From Deltaproteobacteria bacterium (lineage in GTDB: Bacteria; Desulfobacterota; DSM-4660; Desulfatiglandales; B25-G16): a stretch of DNA of 9,598 nucleotides. The position numbers were made by a program, and so were the translations under genes. Where the stretch lies: contig QMLW01000035.1 in NCBI GenBank assembly GCA_003646935.1, positions 1-9,598 on the forward strand, given 5' to 3'. The notes under the pieces were generated by a model. It saw nothing but the letters and a program-made list of their open reading frames with translations, was not told the origin of the DNA and made no database searches. Every line of letters begins with the position of its first letter. Position 1 is the stretch's first letter. Below, piece by piece: positions 5,921 through 9,598 of this stretch.

Positions 5921-6804
5921 TATCCCAGCCTCCGTAATGATCTCGAGTCGCTGCTCCAGTCTTTCTCCACTTTGACGAAAAGCTCCAGGTACACCTTAAT
6001 GGAAAAAACCCGCTCTAGCTCCATCCTCGCTTTTCTGCCGATCCTCTGTATCATCGATCCGTGTTTCCCTATGATAATGCCCTTCTGCGATTGCTTCTCC
6101 ACATAGATAACGGCTCTGACCGTGAGCAGGTTCCTCTTCGCGTCCTCGTCCAATGCCTCTACCACTACCCCTGAGGAATAGGGAAGCTCTTGCCTTGTTT
6201 CATGATAGATCTTCTCCCGTATAATCTCGGCAATGAGAAAATCCTCGGATTTATCGGTGAGCATATCGGGGGGAAAGAATTGCGGACCTGGAGATAGGCG
6301 CTTCACCAACTCCTCTCGCAAGGCATCCAGCCCACCGCCATAAAGCGCTGATATGGGTATGATGGCATCAAAAGAGTGAAGCTTGCTATACGATTCAATG
6401 AGGGGAAGCAGGTTTTCCTTTTTTACCAGATCGATCTTGTTTATGGCCAAGAGGGTGGGTTTATCCGTCTTTTCAAGAAGAGCAAACAGCTCCAACATCT
6501 CGTTATCATGGGTAACGTGCATCGGCTCGGCTACGAGGAGTATGATATCGACCTCCTTGAGGCTCGCCTTTGCCGAGCTCACCATGCTCTTATGGAGCAG
6601 TGATCTTGTTTGATGAATGCCTGGGGTATCTATGAATACCATCTGATGATCGTCTCCGTGGCAAATGCCCACGATACGGTTCCTGGTGGTTTGTGGCTTG
6701 GGCGAGGTAATGGTGATCTTGCTACCGATCAGGCTATTGAGGAGGGTGGATTTACCGCTATTAGGCGGTCCTATGATTGCAATGAACCCCGATAGAAAAC
6801 TCAT
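5917..6804 (-). CDS. era: GTPase Era
   Basis: This 295-residue protein is full length for Era (about 300), a membrane-associated GTPase that binds the 3' end of 16S rRNA and assists 30S assembly. The GTPase motifs are in order: G1 GPPNSGKST (12-20), G2 region PQTTRNRI (37-44), G3 DTPG (59-62), G4 NKID (122-125) and G5 ISAL (151-154). The C-terminal KH RNA-binding domain has its GxxG loop as GIIIGKHGSMIQRIG (242-256), followed by YLELFVKVEKDW. G1 reads GPPNSGKS rather than the common GRPNVGKS, but the essential Gly, Lys and Ser remain. The ATG at 6804 has only a weak GGACGG-type site. It starts 27 bases after the nfi stop, so the two are probably co-transcribed. It ends inside the bidirectional terminator. 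Confidence 0.96.
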   Translation of the reverse strand: MSFLSGFIAIIGPPNSGKSTLLNSLIGSKITITSPKPQTTRNRIVGICHGDDHQMVFIDTPGIHQTRSLLHKSMVSSAKASLKEVDIILLVAEPMHVTHDNEMLELFALLEKTDKPTLLAINKIDLVKKENLLPLIESYSKLHSFDAIIPISALYGGGLDALREELVKRLSPGPQFFPPDMLTDKSEDFLIAEIIREKIYHETRQELPYSSGVVVEALDEDAKRNLLTVRAVIYVEKQSQKGIIIGKHGSMIQRIGRKARMELERVFSIKVYLELFVKVEKDWSSDSRSLRRLGY

Positions 6805-6831
6805 CCGTCCAAAGCGCCCTTCCCGTGCGCA

Positions 6832-7509
6832 TTAACTATATCTGCGCCGGACAGAATTCACTAAGATATTGGCCTGCCTGGTAGGCTCGGGTATTCTATA
6901 CTTCGTGCATGTCTCGAGTACAAGTCGAACACAGTCATCTATGGACACGTGATATCCTGGGGAAACGAAGACAGGCCGTACCTTAGACCTCGTCCGCACA
7001 ACTGCTCCTACAACCCTATCCCGATACCTGAGATAGGTGTAGGCTCCCTTTACCTCATCCACGGGATCGAATTCGCCAACGAGCTTGGACTTGGCGCATC
7101 CAATCGTGGGCTTACCCACGAGGACTCCAAGGTGGGCAGCTAATCCCATTCCTCTCGGGTGTGCGATGCCCTGCCCATCACAGAATATGAGGCCTGGTTC
7201 AAAAGACATCCTGCGAAGTACTTCTAGCAGGGCTGGAATTTCCCTGAAGCTTAAGAGGCCGGGGATATAGGGAAAGGAGACCTCCCGATGAGACCATTGT
7301 TCCTCCCTTTTCTCCAAGGAGGGGAAATCGAGCAGCACAGCTCCTGCCCATACCGTACGGGAGCCTTTTGCATAGGAGGCATCCAAGCCAACGATATATT
7401 TGATTTCCTTATTAATCTTTCTTAAAAAAACCTTGTCTTTCAGGCGCTCTTGGATCCTTACTGCCTCCTCATATGTGACATTCCAGGGATGTAAATTTGG
7501 GATATCCAT
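6832..7509 (-). CDS. nfi: Endonuclease V (deoxyinosine 3'-endonuclease)
   Basis: This 225-residue protein is a normal-length endonuclease V, which nicks DNA (or RNA in some homologues) one nucleotide 3' of deoxyinosine to begin repair of deaminated adenine. Visible family marks are catalytic Asp43 in IVGLDASY, the strand-separating wedge PYIPG (80-84) followed by LLSFRE with Glu90, catalytic Asp111 in FCDGQG, His117 in HPRGMGLAAHLG, the lysine-containing TIGCAKSKL (135-143) and a terminal ILVNSVRRRYS. The ATG at 7509 is the earliest possible start because no start codon lies between it and an in-frame TAA at 7548-7546. No Shine-Dalgarno sequence precedes it; the leader consists of heptamer repeats. 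It lies between a UvrD-type helicase gene and era on the same strand. Confidence 0.95.
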   Translation of the reverse strand: MDIPNLHPWNVTYEEAVRIQERLKDKVFLRKINKEIKYIVGLDASYAKGSRTVWAGAVLLDFPSLEKREEQWSHREVSFPYIPGLLSFREIPALLEVLRRMSFEPGLIFCDGQGIAHPRGMGLAAHLGVLVGKPTIGCAKSKLVGEFDPVDEVKGAYTYLRYRDRVVGAVVRTRSKVRPVFVSPGYHVSIDDCVRLVLETCTKYRIPEPTRQANILVNSVRRRYS

Positions 7510-7513
7510 TCTA

Positions 7514-7650
7514 TTGATACTGGAAACTTGAAACTGGAAACTGGATTATATAGGTGTGAAATCTATACTGCCTAAGAAAGATTTGGTGTGCAATATATCC
7601 TTAGAACACAAGATAATTATAAACTTCAATTTTCAAGTTTCCAGTATCAA
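7514..7650. repeat. Heptamer-repeat element with perfect 20-bp inverted ends
   Basis: TTGATACTGGAAACTTGAAA (7514-7533) is exactly complementary to 7631-7650, with a 97-base A/T-rich interior. Both ends are made of degenerate 7-base units: the left side continues ACTGGAA, ACTTGAA, ACTGGAA, ACTGGAT from 7519 to 7546. The right side, read on the minus strand, gives similar TGAAACT/TGATACT/GGAAACT units. The element fills the gap between the helicase stop (7661) and the nfi start (7509). It encodes no protein and no transposase. It may be a small dispersed intergenic repeat; whether other copies exist cannot be seen here. Confidence 0.7.
7545..7550 (-). promoter_or_regulatory. Possible -10 element of the nfi-era promoter
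   Basis: The minus strand carries TATAAT at 7550-7545. TAGGCA, four of six bases like TTGACA, lies about 18 bases upstream. A start near 7538 would give a leader of about 29 bases lying in the heptamer repeats. A second minus-strand TATAAT at 7621-7616 with TGGAAA 17 bases upstream is an alternative. AT-rich surroundings make chance matches likely. Confidence 0.35.
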
Positions 7651-7660
7651 GTTTCAAAGG

Positions 7661-9598
7661 TTAAATCTTCTCTAAACTTGTATAGCCAAGGTGGAGCAAC
7701 TTAATTCCCTTATCCCTGAAGATTACCTCCACCTTATCGTCGCCCTCAAATCTGGCAATCACCCCCATACCAAAGGCTGGATGGTTCACCTTATCACCAG
7801 GCTTGAGCCCCGTAGATCCCCCACCGGTTGATCCCGCGGATCGATCTATAAGCCTCGCCCCTAAGAGCTCGTCATTAGGGGAGGTGAAAGAAGGTAGGAA
7901 TGATTGGTGCTCCATTACATCGGGTGGTAAAGCGCTTAGAAACGTTGAGGGCCCCCGTTGATAATTGCCCTTTAATCCTCCCGTATACCGCAGGAATTCC
8001 TGTCCTGGGTAGGCCAAGATGAGCTTATCCTTTGCACGCGTAGCTGCCACATAGAGCAACCTGAGTTCTTCCTCAAGGCTTTCCCCATGGGCAAATGATT
8101 TGGCAGGAGGAAATCGCCCATCTACGAGCCATATGATAAACACTACTGCCCATTCAAGGCCTTTAGCCGAATGAATGGTGGACAGCGTGAGGTAATCTGC
8201 TCTATCCAAGGGCCGCACATCTACCGGGCTTGCAGGCGGTTCAAGTGATAGGTCATCTAAAAAAGCCCTCAGCCTCTTATACCTCGCTGCCATGGTGATT
8301 AACTGCTCGAGCTCCTGTTGCCTCCTGGGGTAGTCATCAAATCTCTCCCGTAAAAACGGCCCATAGTAATCGAGTGCAAGCTCTACGGCTCGCTCAGGCA
8401 TAAGCCTTGGTGCGGAAAGGGCATTCATAAGCATTGCCAATGCATCCAGTCCTTCCTTATCCTTGCCGCTGCCCGGCCATTCATTCACCCTCGATGGTGG
8501 TACCGTTTCGCTCTTCATCCAATCAATTATTGCCTGGCTCTTTCCCGGCCCAATATTTTTAAGCAACCGCAACAGCCTGCCCCAACTGAGGATATCCGCC
8601 CTGTTAGTGATTACCCTAAGGTGAGCCAAGAGATCCTTGATGTGAGCGGACTCGATAAATTTGAATCCTCCATATTTGGCAAAGGGTATGTTGCGGCGCG
8701 CGAGTTCAAGCTCCAGCTCAAAGGAATGGTAGCCTGCCCGAAATAGGACCGCGATGTCCCTCAGCTTTCTTCCCTCATCCATCAAGGCCTCTATAGCCCT
8801 GCACACATACACCGCCTGATCACGTTCGGTTCCCGCATTGACGGCAAGTGGCATCTCGCTGCCCTCTCTCTTGGTATAGAGGCACTTGGTGTACTTCTGC
8901 TTGGCCTGATTCATGAGAGCGTTCGTCATCGTAAGGATGGGTTGGGTCGATCGGTAGTTCTCCTCAAGCTTTATGATCTTGGTCTCAGGAAAGTGAACCG
9001 GAAACTCAAACATATTCCTGAAGTTCGCCCCCCTAAAGGAATAGATCGATTGGGAATCGTCGCCCACAACCATCACGTTTTTATGAAGAGAGCCGAGATA
9101 GCGCACGATATCGGCCTGGATCATATTGGTGTCCTGATATTCATCGACCATGATGTACCGGTATCTCTTGCTCAGCTTCGTCCTGATTTCCTCATCATCC
9201 CGCAACAGAAGCCTTAAAAACACGATGAGATCGTTATAGTCCATGAGGTTATTTTTCCTTTTATACTCCCTGTATATTGCATGCAATCGTTCTATCCGAG
9301 GCATAACGGGCAGGAATTGAGGATATTCCTCTTCCATGATCTCGGCCACGCCCCTCTCCATATTAGCAGCCTTGCTCAGAATCGTCGAAATGGTACTGCT
9401 CTTCGGCATTCGGATAGAACTCTTGCCGCCATTCACCTCGGGGATAAGGGCATGCGCTGCCTCCTCCATGTCCGATCTATCCATAATGGTAAATGAGGAC
9501 GTGAAGCAAATTCGGTGAGCCTCCTGTCGCAGCACTTGCTGGGCCAGTGAATGGAATGTGCCACCGGAAACCTCGCTACATCTCCCATCCGACAGACC
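7661..9598 (-). CDS. UvrD/PcrA-type ATP-dependent DNA helicase (N-terminus beyond window)
   Basis: The frame is open from the right edge to TAA at 7663-7661, giving 645 residues; a GTG at 9535 is internal, not the start. At the edge it reads GGTFHSLAQQVLR, motif Ia of superfamily 1A helicases. It continues with MDYNDLIVFL, motif II VDEYQDTN, motif III VVGDDSQSIYSFRGA, motif IV LEENYRST, motif V STIHSAKGLEW (about 8144-8185) and motif VI LRLLYVAATRAKDKL. The C-terminus carries GDKVNHPAFGMGVIARFEG...VEVIFRDKGIKLL, the Tudor-like domain found at the end of UvrD/PcrA and reported to contact RNA polymerase. Walker A and the true start are outside the window. The likely role is 3'-5' unwinding in nucleotide-excision repair, mismatch repair or removal of RecA filaments. 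Choice between the names uvrD and pcrA is not possible from this part alone. Its neighbour nfi is also a repair gene. Confidence 0.95.
   Translation of the reverse strand, partial: GLSDGRCSEVSGGTFHSLAQQVLRQEAHRICFTSSFTIMDRSDMEEAAHALIPEVNGGKSSIRMPKSSTISTILSKAANMERGVAEIMEEEYPQFLPVMPRIERLHAIYREYKRKNNLMDYNDLIVFLRLLLRDDEEIRTKLSKRYRYIMVDEYQDTNMIQADIVRYLGSLHKNVMVVGDDSQSIYSFRGANFRNMFEFPVHFPETKIIKLEENYRSTQPILTMTNALMNQAKQKYTKCLYTKREGSEMPLAVNAGTERDQAVYVCRAIEALMDEGRKLRDIAVLFRAGYHSFELELELARRNIPFAKYGGFKFIESAHIKDLLAHLRVITNRADILSWGRLLRLLKNIGPGKSQAIIDWMKSETVPPSRVNEWPGSGKDKEGLDALAMLMNALSAPRLMPERAVELALDYYGPFLRERFDDYPRRQQELEQLITMAARYKRLRAFLDDLSLEPPASPVDVRPLDRADYLTLSTIHSAKGLEWAVVFIIWLVDGRFPPAKSFAHGESLEEELRLLYVAATRAKDKLILAYPGQEFLRYTGGLKGNYQRGPSTFLSALPPDVMEHQSFLPSFTSPNDELLGARLIDRSAGSTGGGSTGLKPGDKVNHPAFGMGVIARFEGDDKVEVIFRDKGIKLLHLGYTSLEKI

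Noticed and set aside
5706..5975. 89-residue plus-strand reading frame after the response regulator gene
   Set aside because: It runs through the sigma-54 promoter, both arms of the terminator and into the antisense of era, begins at a codon without a ribosome-binding site, and its translation resembles no family I know.
1..9598. CRISPR array, tRNA/rRNA genes, insertion sequence or prophage
   Set aside because: No regularly spaced repeat-spacer pattern, no tRNA- or rRNA-like segment, and no transposase, integrase or phage protein was found. The window is mostly housekeeping genes.

Overview
The window looks like ordinary chromosomal DNA of a Gram-negative bacterium of moderate GC. A Deltaproteobacteria/Desulfobacterota-type host is my best guess. 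The reasons are an outer-membrane beta-barrel protein, an NtrC-type sigma-54 two-component pair, a free-standing IMP cyclohydrolase and a PHR-type histidine phosphatase. This is family-level inference from memory, not a database result.

Left part (1-1930, minus strand): the N-terminal two thirds of a four-helix-bundle (S23/IVP-type) protein running off the left edge; a YfaZ-like exported beta-barrel protein with its own TATAAT promoter; a gene-free stretch of about 300 bases; and a histidine phosphatase.

Centre (2162-5640, plus strand): a TTGACA-type promoter, then an IMP cyclohydrolase lacking the AICAR-transformylase half of PurH. One base after its stop begins a membrane histidine kinase, followed 40 bases later by a complete NtrC-family response regulator (receiver, AAA+ with GAFTGA, Fis-type helix-turn-helix). 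The three probably form one operon, with kinase translation coupled to the cyclohydrolase stop.

The most interesting part is 5641-5920, immediately after the regulator gene. It holds a cluster of GTAA/TTAC dyads, about 90-185 bases further on an almost consensus sigma-54 promoter (GG-N10-GC), and about 30 bases after that a perfect 20-bp hairpin terminator. No plus-strand gene lies downstream in the window. The promoter therefore seems to drive only a ~60-nt transcript, with a CU-rich leader (CUCCU, and GCUCUUU repeated in the terminator stem/loop). The reading I favour is a kinase / sigma-54 activator / small-RNA cassette, similar in logic to LuxO-Qrr, GlrR-GlmY or PxrR-Pxr, and I recognise no named RNA family in it.

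Right part (5917-9598, minus strand): era (ribosome-assembly GTPase), nfi (endonuclease V) and the C-terminal ~645 residues of a UvrD/PcrA-type helicase running off the right edge. A 137-bp element with perfect 20-bp inverted ends made of GAAACTT-like heptamers separates the helicase gene from nfi. era converges on the two-component operon, and the bidirectional terminator includes the era stop codon in its stem.
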